Source: Botrytis cinerea B05.10 | Taxonomy: Eukaryota > Ascomycota > Leotiomycetes > Helotiales > Sclerotiniaceae | Length of the DNA stretch: 64,000 nt | Assembly: GCF_000143535.2 (NCBI RefSeq) | Contig: NC_037317.1 | Location: 1,736,001 to 1,800,000, forward strand | Direction: 5' to 3' | Shown: one piece after another, positions 11,855 to 23,200 of the stretch | Layout: each line of letters opens with the position of its first letter | Position numbering within the stretch: position 1 is the first letter of the stretch | Program-made: the position numbers and the translations under genes | The notes under the pieces: generated by a model | Databases searched by the model: none | The model's input: only the letters and a program-made list of their open reading frames with translations | Told to the model about the DNA's origin: nothing

Positions 11855-11860
11855 CACGTG
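11855..11860. promoter_or_regulatory. CACGTG (Cbf1/bHLH-type) element upstream of mS45
   Basis: A perfect palindromic CACGTG 140 bases 5' of the mS45 ATG. Such sites bind Cbf1-like bHLH factors in fungi; use here is inferred. Confidence 0.35.
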
Positions 11861-11952
11861 TCTGAAGGATCTCCAGTTGGAGACATTTCTCGGAACTGAT
11901 AGATATCCTTCTTTTATAACCTCTATCTATATCATTCTTCTATGTCATTCTT

Positions 11953-12907
11953 CTAAGCAACTTTGTGAACAGCCGGTGACTCTACGATCAAGTTCTTACG
12001 AATCCTTTCTACCTCGTCAATTGTAAGACCACATTTCTCTATCACGTATGATTCAGCCCCACCAAATTCCTCATGGAGCATCTTAAGGGTAGCAAGCATG
12101 TTCTCAGCTCTAGCTTTTGTTAGCAACATATCTTTTTCGAGGGAAAGCATTACATACTTGGAGCTAATAAGATTTTCTGCCCCTTCATGATCGTCTTTAA
12201 TAGCTGGGTGATCCATTAAATGCTTGATGATTCCTGCTTTCCACTCTTGTGGAAGTCCAAATGTTGTCAAGCTATATTCCCGTGCGACAACCTCGTCGTC
12301 AACACCGCAGAGAGATAAGATCAATGCGCAAAGCACACCAGTTCTATCTTTACCAGCTGTACAATGAACGATCAATGGCTTGGAAGGTTCATTTGCAAGG
12401 TGGAGAAGAATGGTTCGGTATGAGTTTGGAGCATTGTTCAAGATCTCGGTATATGCCCGAGTGAAACCCTTTAAAATGCCATTCAGCTATATTTTCTCTC
12501 CACAGCTTCTAACTAAGAGAACCTACCTCGGTGCCCTTTGAGGCGTAATCCCTAAACCGGATGGCAATCCTCTCCGGGCTATAGTTCTCCGTCGGGAACA
12601 CTGGTGCGAAGACTCGCTGACAACCCTCCCACTCTACCACTCCACCCCTACCAGCGGCCGCACTTTTATTAAGCTCATCTTGAGACCTCAAATCATAGAT
12701 ATGAGTAATTCCCAGCTGCTGCATAGTAGCAATTCCCTTCTCGGTGACTCTTTGAGGCTCACCACAGCGATAGACAACTCCCTGTCTTACGGAATGCGAA
12801 GTTGGTCCTGATGCGAGTGGATATCCGCCCAGATCTCGAAAGTTGGGAATCCCTTCGACGGTTATGAACGGAGGCTCAAGCGCCTTTTCGTGAAGAGTTG
12901 AAGCCAT
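11953..12907 (-). CDS. Tyrosine/dual-specificity-like phosphatase (PF13350 type)
   Basis: Cysteine-based protein or lipid phosphatase of the bacterial-type tyrosine phosphatase 3 family. Exons are 12907-12527 and 12468-11953 (58-bp intron), giving 298 aa. The N-terminal family motif VEGIPNFRDLGGYPLASG is followed by RQGVVYRCGEP and YDLRSQDEL. The P-loop is HCTAGKDRTG, with nucleophile Cys and Arg of CX5R present, so the enzyme should be active. The intron joins KGTE to GFTRAYTEIL. The start is the only suitable ATG (12907). It is divergent from the CCDC97-like gene, with 388 bases between the starts. The substrate is unknown. Confidence 0.88.
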
Positions 12908-13295
12908 GTTCAAGATCAGAGAACTATTTCGTTGGTGTTTTTCTAAGTTGTATATCAGTAAAAGAATTTATATGTTGGGCAGGTAGCTTGTACTTGGTCT
13001 CAGATCGACGTGACTGTAGTATACGAATTCAAACGGCCAAGGCTAACCGAGGCGACTTGCAACACCAGCACCCTGGTGCACCTCATTGCCACGACTGAGC
13101 CCCCATTATCAACCAACGTATCATTCGGATATTCGCAACACATCTTCGGTAAATATCATTTATCAAATCACCATAGATTGAAACTTCATGTCTGGTACTT
13201 ACTGGGTATTGCTGTGACAGGTAAATATCCATAATCTCATAATCTGACAACAAATTAAGAAAATCAACCAATCTCGCCACTTGGATTCCTTACGC
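12908..13295. promoter_or_regulatory. Divergent promoter region, phosphatase / CCDC97-like
   Basis: 388 bases between two diverging start codons; it must hold both promoters. No specific element stands out. Confidence 0.5.
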
Positions 13296-14116
13296 ATGAC
13301 TTCAGAATCCATTCGTCCAGATTTCGATCCCCACAACATTACGCCTATCGTCATGCCTCACCGAGAACCCAATACACCGGAGCCACAAACACAGGACTCT
13401 GCAGAGCGTGTAGCTCGCATACGGATTAAAAATCGCAGGAAACTGTACCTTGATCGCCATCCATCATATTTTACTGCCCCGGACCTAGAGCTTGCAGGTC
13501 AATTTTTGCTACATTGGATTAAACAATTCGATAACTAATTATATCCAGATCCGTTATTGTATGACCGATGCATCAGGAGATTCCAGACTGCCGCGGAGAG
13601 AGAAGCAGACGGACGAGCAAAAGGGTATTCTGGTAGGCAAATCTTCAGTGGTTTCGATCGTCTTCAGTTCTTCTGATGGTAATGAATATTCTACCAGGTG
13701 TGTTGGAAGCAGACCTATATCGATCAGAAGCTAAACTTGCTGCATTGAAGGGCAGCTCTGATTCGTGCCCTCGGGACGAACATGAAGACGTTGGGCGCAT
13801 TCAAGAAGATCATGGGGTTCCATACTTGAGCTATGCCAGAGGTCAAAATGGTGAAGTTTTACCTGAAGACCCTGATGAAGTACCGAGGAGTAAGGAGGAC
13901 GGCTTCGAGAGATGGAAGTTTGAGATGACACTCAAGTTTCTTAGGGGGGAAGATGAAGATTTTGATTATCAAGATGTAGACGCTGGCGGGGAATGGGATG
14001 AGATTGAGAATAGGGACGTTGAAGAGCGATGGTTCGAGGATGAAGAACCGGAATGGTTAGGGGAAGAAGAAACTGGGGACACAGTTGGTGGAGAAACTGG
14101 TATACAGGATTTTTGA
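13296..14116 (+). CDS. CCDC97-like protein (PF09747)
   Basis: Resembles the coiled-coil domain-containing protein 97 family, reported in animals as associated with the SF3B spliceosome complex; the role in fungi is inferred. Exons are 13296-13497, 13549-13632 and 13698-14116, giving 234 aa with all junctions in frame. The conserved core reads RIRIKNRRKLYLDRHPSYF, then LELADPLLYDRCIRRFQ across the first intron, then AEREADGRAKGYSG joined to VLEADLYRSEAKL across the second. The C-terminal third is strongly acidic and includes FERWKFEMTLKFLRGEDEDF. Two small introns (51 and 65 bp) lie exactly where the family core would otherwise be broken. Confidence 0.85.
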
Positions 14117-14879
14117 ATGGTGGGCAATACCATGATATTGCATCCTTCTCATGGTTGACTCACACAAATTATCTATACAGTTGCTGACGATGCCCTCTAT
14201 ATGGCTTGAGCAAATACCTAATATGTCTTGGGAGATGTGCAAAGCTCCCATATTCTCGAATGTTGCAGGTGTCAAAATACGTGATTGCTCTAGAATAGGT
14301 TTCTCTGTGATGAACGGTTTTGGTGGATGAAAGGGTTCATTGAGTGTACAATGCATTCTTTGTCTCCCGGGTTTGGAAAGTTATATTTGCGTGTAGTTCA
14401 CGACACCACAATCTTACACAGGTAGGCAATTGTATTGTGTCTATACCGAGTCAAGAGATTGACAGCAATCTATGAACATCATTATAGCATATTACAATAT
14501 AATGCGAGCTATCTTCAAGATGGGGGGGCGGTGGCAACAGAAGTATGTGTTCAGAGAACATGTAGTTGTTATCTGATACATACCAAAAACAATGTCATGG
14601 GTCACATGGGCCAAATCATTCACCGTCTCGAGGGTTATCGGCTTTATCGATAAGAACATCATCATAAGGCTACTCTCTATTCTACCATTGACTCAACCGT
14701 CTCCCACAATCCACATATATATAAAATCCAACCCGCATTCAACCTTCCGGATTTCTTTCAACCCATCCAAACAAAAACAAAAACAATAGATAAAATCTTG
14801 CAAATCCCATCAAGATACCCAGACATCTCACAACATCCTTGAGACCCCGCTCAACATCAAAGGAAGCAACCCCGCCATC
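14117..14879. other. Intergenic region before ATG3
   Basis: No supported gene. A pyrimidine-rich leader with A-rich tracts precedes the ATG3 start. Confidence 0.55.
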
Positions 14880-16077
14880 ATGAACTTCCTCCACAGTACT
14901 CTCGATAGACTTCGAGAGTTTACACCCGTATCTAATACCTCTACCTTTCGTACCAATGGACAAATCACGCCAGAAGAATTCGTTGCAGCAGGAGATTATT
15001 TAGTATTCAAGTTTCCAACATGGTCATGGGCTGATGCATCCCCAACAAGCAAGCGCGCCAACTACCTACCAGCTGGCAAGCAGTTTCTAGTTACCCGTGG
15101 CGTCCCTTGCCATCGCAGACTCGATGATGATTTTGCAGGCGACGCAGGTCATGATGAAACTGTTGTTAGAGATGGGGAGGATTTCAGAGGCGATGGTCCT
15201 CATTCTCCAGGCGATGACGAAGATGGTTGGCTGAGGACTGGAGGCTTGGCCGCCAGTCAAGAAGCCCGTGTGAGAGATGTGCGAACAGTAGATGAGAGTG
15301 GTGAAATGGGCGAGAGAGAAGACGATGAGGATGATATCCCAGATATGGAGGATGATGACGATGACGATGAAGCTATTATTCGTGATCCTAAGGCTGACAA
15401 CGCGAGCTCGTAAGTATCTCTAGAGATCAGTCTGTCAATAAGATATTAACAGTTGATTTATCAGATCTCGTCGAACATATACTATCTACATCGCATATAC
15501 ACCCTATTACAGAACTCCTCGACTATACCTCTCAGGATATCTCTCAAGCTCCCAACCGCTCCCACCACACCTTATGATGGAGGATATCGTAGGAGACTAT
15601 AAGGATAAGACCGTCACATTGGAAGACTTCCCATACTTCAGCAACAATATCAAGATGGCCTCCATCCATCCTTGCAAACATGCCAGTGTCATGAAGACCC
15701 TTCTGGATCGCGCAGACGCGGCCTTAAAACTTCGACGAGAGAAACAAAGACAAGGCAAGGCAGTACCCGGTTCTAAAGACACCGGAATGGAAGGCCTAGT
15801 TGACGATTTCGAGAAGACCAAAATTGGCGATAAGAAGGCTGTTCTCGAAGGTCTGAAGGCTGGTGGGAATGGTAACGATGAGTGGGAGGTATTGCAACAT
15901 GATCAAGATTTTGCCAATGAGGAGGAAGAAGTTGCTATACGTGTGGACCAATATCTCGTTGTATTCTTGAAGGTGAGTTATTTTGCACCTCTACTATAGT
16001 GAATTATGCTAACGAAACCCCAGTTCATGGCAAGTGTGACACCAGGTATTGAGCACGATTTTACTATGGGTGTCTAA
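14880..16077 (+). CDS. ATG3: Autophagy E2-like conjugating enzyme Atg3
   Basis: Transfers the ubiquitin-like Atg8 from E1 Atg7 to phosphatidylethanolamine during autophagosome formation. Exons are 14880-15409, 15465-15972 and 16024-16077, giving 363 aa. The N-terminus ([17 protein letters not shown]) is the amphipathic membrane-sensing helix. [20 protein letters not shown] is the family signature. A long acidic flexible region (~residues 85-170) follows. The catalytic motif [11 protein letters not shown] has the Cys. [20 protein letters not shown] and the C-terminal [17 protein letters not shown] are canonical. The last exon is only 54 nt. All junctions keep frame. Confidence 0.96.
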
Positions 16078-16769
16078 GCGGTGTTGTCTTTGTTTTATGC
16101 GCAAGCTCAGGATGATGGGAAACGGCTTTGGGGAATATAGTTTTGATTATTCATTGATCTGCAGCGAAGCGGAGCAATCCTTACGAGGAGTTTGGAGCTT
16201 GTCGGATAAGTCTTTGCACTAATAACACAACATATCATATCATTTTAGAGAAATCAGGATTTAAGTAACATGCACCTGTTCTCATTTTGTGCTTGTGATA
16301 CTTGTGTTTGAGTGATGCTCAATCGCCATATAGCAAGGGGCGTTCTCTGGTAATCATAAAATCAACGTGATTAGACTGGGATTCATTTCGAATGTGAGGA
16401 AATTTTGGGACATCGGCTGGATGTTCAATCGATGATGGCTGTTTAAAGTGGCTTTAGCCATGAGATATCAAGTCGTTATCGAACAAAAAAATGAGCCACC
16501 AGGACGGTTTGACACGGGGTAGTCCCTCAACTATCTGGAGTCCATGGCAGCACTTTTTGGATTTCGAGATGTCAAATTAGTCTGGAAGAATGGATCATAG
16601 TAAAACGCTCACGAATTCACATTTACTTGGGTCCAAGGTAGTATTGTACGGGTTCAAACAAAGGTCTTATTGGTATATTTGCCAGGAGTATGCTATTTAA
16701 TACACGTCCTCCACCCCTCCCAAACCCAGCCCACCATCCTCGTTATCACTTCTAGAAACTTTCATTTTC
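16078..16769. other. Convergent 3' intergenic region ATG3 / PDB1
   Basis: No gene seen between two convergent stop codons. Confidence 0.6.
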
Positions 16770-17974
16770 TTACAATCGTAACATCTTGGCGACATAGTTC
16801 TCAATCAACTGCTCGTTAGGGAAACTCATATCTTCCAACTTTTGAGCATATGGGGTTGGGACTTCGGCACCAGTAATTCTTTGGGCTGGGGCATCGAGAT
16901 AATCGAAACCGAACTCCATAGTCAAGGCAAGTAATTCAGCACCAACACCGAAGGCTGGGAAACCGGACTCGACAGCGAGGAGACGGTGGGTCTTTTTAAG
17001 GGAGGTCATGATAGTTTCGACATCCAAAGGCTTGATGGATCGGAGGTTGATAACTTCGACTTCAACACCATACTTCTTCTTGAGGTTCTCAGCGGCGACG
17101 AGAGATTGTCCAACACAGCGGGACAAAGTAACGATAGTGAGATCCTTTCCAGCACGCTCAATCTTGGCTTTGCCGAATGGAAGAACGAAGTCATTCTTCT
17201 GGGCAGCCTCGCTCATTGGGAAAGATTGACCGTACAACAATTCGTTCTCGAGAACGCAGACAGGGTTGGGGTCGCGAATAGCAGCTTTGAGTAATCCTTT
17301 GGCATCTTCGGCACTCCATGGAGTGACAACCTTGAGACCGGGTATGCTTCCGTACCATGCAGAGTAATCTTGTGAATGTTGTGCTGCGACACCAGATGCG
17401 AAACCGTTGGGTCCGCGGAATGTGATGTTACAGGGTTGGATACCACCGGACATGTAGTGAGTTTTGGCGGCGGAGTTGACAATTTGATCAATAGCTTGCA
17501 TTGCGAAGTTGAAAGTCATGAACTCGCACTGTAGAACTGGGTTTTAGCCACTACTTTCTCTTATCTCGATAGACTCTCAGTGGAAGGCGAGGAAATGGAG
17601 AAAAAAGTCCTTACCACAGGATGTAAACCTGCCAACGCAGCACCGACGGTCAAACCGCAGAAACCAGATTCAGTGATGGGGGAATCAATAACTCTCTTTT
17701 CACCGAAACGATCCAGTAAACCCTTGGTAACCTTGTATGCGCCATTGTATTGGGCGACTTCCTCACCCAGAACGAAGACCTTTGGATTTAACTCCAATTC
17801 TTCGGCCAAGGCTTCGTTCAAAGCCTCTCTGACTGTGTATTCCTTAACACCGCTCTCCTTTGCATATCCTCTGCTTTGCACAATGGCCGGTAGACGGGAA
17901 AAAGATTGAAATGCATTTCGTGTTGGGCGAGCTGAAGAAACGAAACGACTCGCTGGTCGTAGGATGCGTGACAT
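16770..17974 (-). CDS. PDB1: Pyruvate dehydrogenase E1 component subunit beta, mitochondrial
   Basis: Beta chain of the thiamine-diphosphate E1 of the pyruvate dehydrogenase complex in the mitochondrial matrix. Exons are 17974-17615 and 17528-16770 (86-bp intron), giving 372 aa, normal for the family. Presequence [20 protein letters not shown] leads to a probable cleavage region near RGYAKES. Motifs include [52 protein letters not shown], then across the intron [20 protein letters not shown], and [31 protein letters not shown] contains the Glu that activates ThDP in the family. The C-terminus [18 protein letters not shown] is typical. Confidence 0.97.
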
Positions 17975-18719
17975 CTTGAAGATGGGGTTATGTGATAAGA
18001 AGAAGGTCCCTCAGCGAAGAAGTTCAAGAGAGGGAGGTGAGGATGTGAAGGAATGGAGAAAAATTGACAAGCTGCTAGGGATTCTCACGAACCTTCAACT
18101 CGAGTGGCACGTTGGGACTTTTTGTTCAAAGCTTACAATCCGCGCTCCGAAATGTTGATAGATAAGCTAAACCGAATTCGGATTAGCCTTCGGAAGCATT
18201 AGGGCGAGACTTACGATTGATAAACTTCACTCAAAACATGCATCAAAGCAGTGAAATAATTTGATTGAAGTTTAGATATCCAAGAGTTCATTGAAATGGA
18301 ATTGAGAGACATGGAAGTCAATGTTTCTCTTGAAGGCTTTATTAGTGAGCCTTTACATCAAAATCTTGATATGAAATCTCAAAGGGCTATTATAAGTTTC
18401 CGGGGATGATCCGGGGCCTTGGATGATCGTGAATATATAGTGTATTCAGAGATCAGAGAAAAATGAATCTGGATGTTTTGCTTCCACGACGGTGACCTTC
18501 TGAGAGAGAGCGGGGCGCCTGTTGGGCAAGACACGGGCTGACACAGTACCCATGGATGTGAATTTCTTTGGCATCTCATCCAAGTATAGAATACATGAAT
18601 TACTGAGCATCAACAATGAACAAGATTAGGATAGTCAGTAATGTCATCGTTTTGTGTGTTGCTATTCTGCAATACAAATGCAAACGGAGCGCTCTGATGC
18701 ATCGAAAACCATACCTCCT
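17975..18719. other. PDB1 upstream region
   Basis: No supported gene; carries the PDB1 promoter at its left end. Confidence 0.55.
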
Positions 18720-19445
18720 TTAATAGAACCTTGTCGCGCCATAGCTGGCAGGAGAGAAGGGAAACGTTCCTATCTTCACAAACTTTTCATCCTTCCATTT
18801 CAACTCCAAGCTAATACCCAAATCCTGCCCTGATACTTTAGATAGTTTTTCAAGTAGTCTTTCTAGCTCCGCGTCACCTTCTTGTAACTCCGAGCAACAT
18901 GTCTCCTTGCACTCATAAATATGCAAAAACCCCCAGCACATCCCAATTAATAGTCTCTCCAAAAAGATTTTCTTATCTTTCTCGTTTGTCAAGCTCGTCT
19001 TCTTACCAAGGTCGGTATAGATTACAACCTGTGGCTTCTCTTTCCACTGCGCAAATTCGCCGAACGTACCACCTTCTACCCCCGTGTCTTTTCGCAGCAG
19101 GCCACAGAAATCCCGCAACTTATTTGCGAAAAAGAGAGCATCAAAGAATTTAGCGTAAGTGTTCATACGATATTCCTCAGTCGTCAAACAAAGTGTGTAT
19201 CTACCCATGGTATTATGAATTGGTCGCCCAAGGTTTTCAAAGGTGGGTATAATCGGATGCTGAGAGAAGGTGGGTGAATACACGTTGCATAGCAGGAGGT
19301 TGATGAGTTCTTTGCGCTTGTGACTATTTGGTGAAAGATTCTTAATCTCGGAGGTAGGTTTGTGCGCTATATGAGGGTTGAGCTCTTGTGGTCCTGATTT
19401 GACCAAATATTGGAGTAATTTCGTCACAGACTTCATTGTTGGCAT
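18720..19445 (-). CDS. Orphan protein with SprT-like layout but no HExxH
   Basis: Single-exon ORF of 241 codons; the start is the ATG at 19445 (MPTMKSVTKLLQYL), as the longer frame opens only with TTG. No clear family is recognised. The middle part (EYRMNTYAKFFDALFFANKL, then PQVVIYTDL, then ERLLIGMCWGFLHIYECKETCC) has the spacing of SprT-like zinc peptidases, which carry LLHEMCHAF-type sequence at the same place. Here the HExxH pattern reads IGMCW, so a peptidase function would be lost. The link is weak and rests on pattern only. It could equally be a lineage-specific protein of another kind. The C-terminus is rich in aromatic residues. Confidence 0.55.
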   Translation of the reverse strand: MPTMKSVTKLLQYLVKSGPQELNPHIAHKPTSEIKNLSPNSHKRKELINLLLCNVYSPTFSQHPIIPTFENLGRPIHNTMGRYTLCLTTEEYRMNTYAKFFDALFFANKLRDFCGLLRKDTGVEGGTFGEFAQWKEKPQVVIYTDLGKKTSLTNEKDKKIFLERLLIGMCWGFLHIYECKETCCSELQEGDAELERLLEKLSKVSGQDLGISLELKWKDEKFVKIGTFPFSPASYGATRFY

Positions 19446-20251
19446 GCTACAAGAGACAAGGTGCAAGTTAAGGGTGGCAAGTGTTTACAACAATGTTTTA
19501 ATATAGAGAAGATGATGGATTTTAGTCATTGTGAATGGGTTAGACCTTCGATTATTTGTTAGTGGGAGTTGAATAACATGCAATGAGTAATCTGCCAGTT
19601 TCTTCCGTAAAATGTCATAGTTTTCCGGTCCTTTGATGATTCATCAAGTATAAAACGTTTCCAGTCACGAAAGAACCTTCGTTTCTTCATATCTTAGAGT
19701 TACCACTGAAGAATTGCATCTTTTTCACAAGTTCGATTCTTTTGAAGTGGCATATCATTAAGATCTGGATAACGGCCTGAATGAAGATGTAGTGTACGAT
19801 TGTGATGCTACTAAGTTGTTTCTTCCAGGTGTCATAAATGAAACATGCATAAGACTATCAAGAGCTGGTTTTCTGAATGGTATATTCGCGATCTCAAAAA
19901 GAAATAATAGTCTGTCTACATTTTACAGAGCTATCACTCAACAGTCAGTGTACAATTAAACTGTGGAATGAGAATGCACTGTAAACTTTGCGGAAAGTCT
20001 ATCGAGTTTGTTGTTTTCACATAAGGAATGAGGGTGTATGTTGATTTCAAGCCTCTAGGGTACGATCAGATGTACAGTTTTGAGATTGATTATCTGGGTT
20101 TTGATTCCCTGTGCAATACACATCAAGATACTCGCAATGAGTAGATTGAATACCCAGTCTCCCTTTATCTAACAAGCCCTCCAGAAAGAGAACCATGAAT
20201 TTTATGTAATATGGCGCCAGCAAAGACAATTGCCAGCAAATTTCCATGATC
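19446..20251. other. Intergenic region
   Basis: No supported gene. A GTTCGATTC (tRNA B-box-like) at about 19732 lacks an A-box or cloverleaf partner. Confidence 0.55.
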
Positions 20252-23200
20252 TCAAATTTTTAACATCTCATCCAAGGTTGAGTTTAAGTCACTGGTACGA
20301 GAAATGAAGTCATGGCCACTGGGATGACCACCTGCGGTCAAGTATATAAAAGTGCCGATGAACGTCCCGATCATCAAATGGAAATAGGGAAACCCTGGAT
20401 GGTATTAGTATATGCTATCTGTTGTTGATAGTTGAAGGGTGGAAAATTTTACTCACATTGTGGATGAGGAAGAGAGCGATGACGACCCCGGGCAAATCCA
20501 GGGAGGTGATGACGGCGCAACTTATATTCATTGGCAGGAACTTTAACTGGAGCGAGAGGGCTCCTCCATAGAGCAGAGCGGATAGCTCGGAGAGCCCAAA
20601 GAATTTCTGGCCCTTGTTCAGGGGCAAAAAACTGTCTTGTATCCCATCCCAACATTACGTATAGGAAATAACCTAACGTAACATTAAAAAGTCTTAAGGC
20701 GCGGACAAAGAAATTCCAGATGTGAAGAATTTGTCTGCATAGGAATATTATTGCATCAATTATCCCTCGGATAGGAGCAAAGTTGTTCAAGTTCAAATGA
20801 TTGTACAAATCTGATAATCTCTGCCTTATGTCTGCGAATAGTTGGATAATCATTTCGTATAGGCGAACAATAGCATCAAGTGTTTGGTTGACGAATGGCA
20901 ATTGGGGCAGTGGAGGCCTCGGGTGACGGTAATCCTCGAATTTTATGAACAGCCAATAAGCATATTCAAATAGAGGTTGTATGTGATGTAATGTAAAAAT
21001 GATTAGAGCTAGGGTTTGGAAAAATAGAGTTCGTGCTGATGGTAGTTGATCAACTAGTAATTCCCAGATATAACGACCCAATCTGGTAATCTGACCATAT
21101 ATGTAAACGAATGGATAGCCCATCCGTCTAAATGGGCCAAAAACGTAGATAATACCGACAAAAAGCCATATAAACGGATAGCAGAGAAATGCAAATGGAC
21201 GGAAAACATATTTAAATAGACGATACGATGCACCGAGGAAATGATATAAAAAGACAAAAGCCAAGCGAATTTTATGAAAGACGAAGGTGAACATATCACG
21301 CACTCTTTTCGGTGGTGGTGGAAGATTTTGTGCCTGGGCATCAGCTGCAGGATCTCCTGCTGGAGGAGGGATTCCTTGAGGGGGCAAGGGTACATCGATC
21401 TTTGCCTGATTCCAAGCATCAAAGTAGAGCCGCATACTTATGTAGCAGCCCGTTGCAAACACAGGAATCAATATGAAAGTGACGACAAATGACACCTTGG
21501 CCGGATCGAAAGAAATTTCTAGGCTTGGGTTAGGAGAACCAGTAGAAGATGAGCCGGAGAACATGGCCACTAATGATACAAATGGCTTCAAAATAACCGT
21601 GAGCCCTTTGGCTATTATCGGTAGAACATATTCCGCTATTGGTGCACCGTTTTCTGGAATATATCCCGGCTTCTGGTCAGATGATTGCTCGGTGGTAGAG
21701 GAAAAACTGCCCAAGAAACCTATCACAGGAGCCAATGGTTTCAGAGCTGTGTTTACTACTGTCGTCACCATCGGCAGAAGAGACTCTATGATTGGTGCTT
21801 TCATCAGTGCTGACGCTATTCTCGTTATCGCCAATTGAAAGGGGGTGAGTAACGTCATTATTAGCTTCATGGCTACTGTCCCTATCTTCGCGACAACCGG
21901 CGGCGCAGGTTCTGCCTCTATGGCAAGTGTTCCGGGGACATATGGTTCTGGTGGTGCGAGATCTTCCCACGCAGTAAGAGCTTCTGTTGGAAGAATAGGT
22001 TCCGAAGTTGATCCCGTTAGTATACTCCCAAGCAATGACCCTTCTAGCGTTTCTGCCAGATTGAGGCCCGATAATACTTCTCCAAGCATTGGTATAGAAG
22101 ACAGTTCCTCCGCCTGCCCCATCGGCCCGGAATTTAGTATTTTCAAGCCCATTTTTAAGTTCAAGGCTTCGGTTATTAGATCTGCGAGCGCTGATTGTGG
22201 TAACGTTTTCGCGAACTCTGATCCTACAAACTTATGTGCAAGGTCCGATTTTGCTAATGTTGCTCCTAGCCGTGCAGTTACTAGTCTCTTTTCAGTATCA
22301 GATCCTGTTAATATGTATCCAAGTAAAGACCCCTTCAAAGCTTGATCGATTGGTTCTCCCCCTACGAGCGATTGTCCAAATCCCAAATCTTCTAATTGTT
22401 GACCAAGTTCTGAGCGCTCTAGCATTTCAGCGATGCCCAATGATCCTTTCTCTTTTGAAAGATTAGATACTAGTATTGCCTCCCCAAGTTTCGACCCTGT
22501 CAATGTGTCCCCAATTGTTGATTCTGAAAGCATCTTTTCCACGTCTGGGCTTAATCGAAAAGGCTGGGGAACATCATCATCATATGCTCCTGGCTCTGGT
22601 TCCGGTATTATCGAAATCCCAGTATGACTTGGGTCGAGTTCTGGTGTAATAGAGACGGTCGTATTGCCGCCAATTTCAGAAATCCATTCCAGCCCCCAGT
22701 TGAAGGTTTCTGGGAGATGCAATAAACCCCCCAATATATCCGTCACGGTTTTCGGTACATCTGACACGTAATCAACAATCTGCATAACCGCGAGCCGCAC
22801 AGGACCAAGCCATAACAACTGGATTAGAACAAAAGCAATGAAGAGCGGACTTGAATACCGCGGAGCTGGCGCTGGCCCACGCGCAAAAGCCCTGTCGGCC
22901 AGATAATATAAGATGGCAGCCAGAGTAAAGAAACTGAGGAAGCTAATTACGAGTTCCCGTTCAAAAAGTTGAATATTCCAAATTCTCGTGGAAACGACAT
23001 ATTCCGCGGTGGAATCATACAAGCCCGACATGTACTCTCTCGAAGTTGTGACGGAATGAAGGATCAATTCCCACCCATAAGCAAAGGTTCCAAACCATGA
23101 ACCAAAGAGACTATAGAGAGCAGTCATCGCTAGATCATAACATTTTAGGATTCCCAGCCAGCCAGCGATCCTGAAGAAGTATGAGGACAATGCATCTCGC

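Noticed and set aside
19728..19740. tRNA B-box-like GTTCGATTC
   Set aside because: No A-box and no cloverleaf could be drawn around it on either strand.
21845..22345. Plus-strand ORF of 166 codons
   Set aside because: It is antisense to the Leu-Gly-repeat part of the giant minus-strand protein; the composition is a mirror of that repeat.
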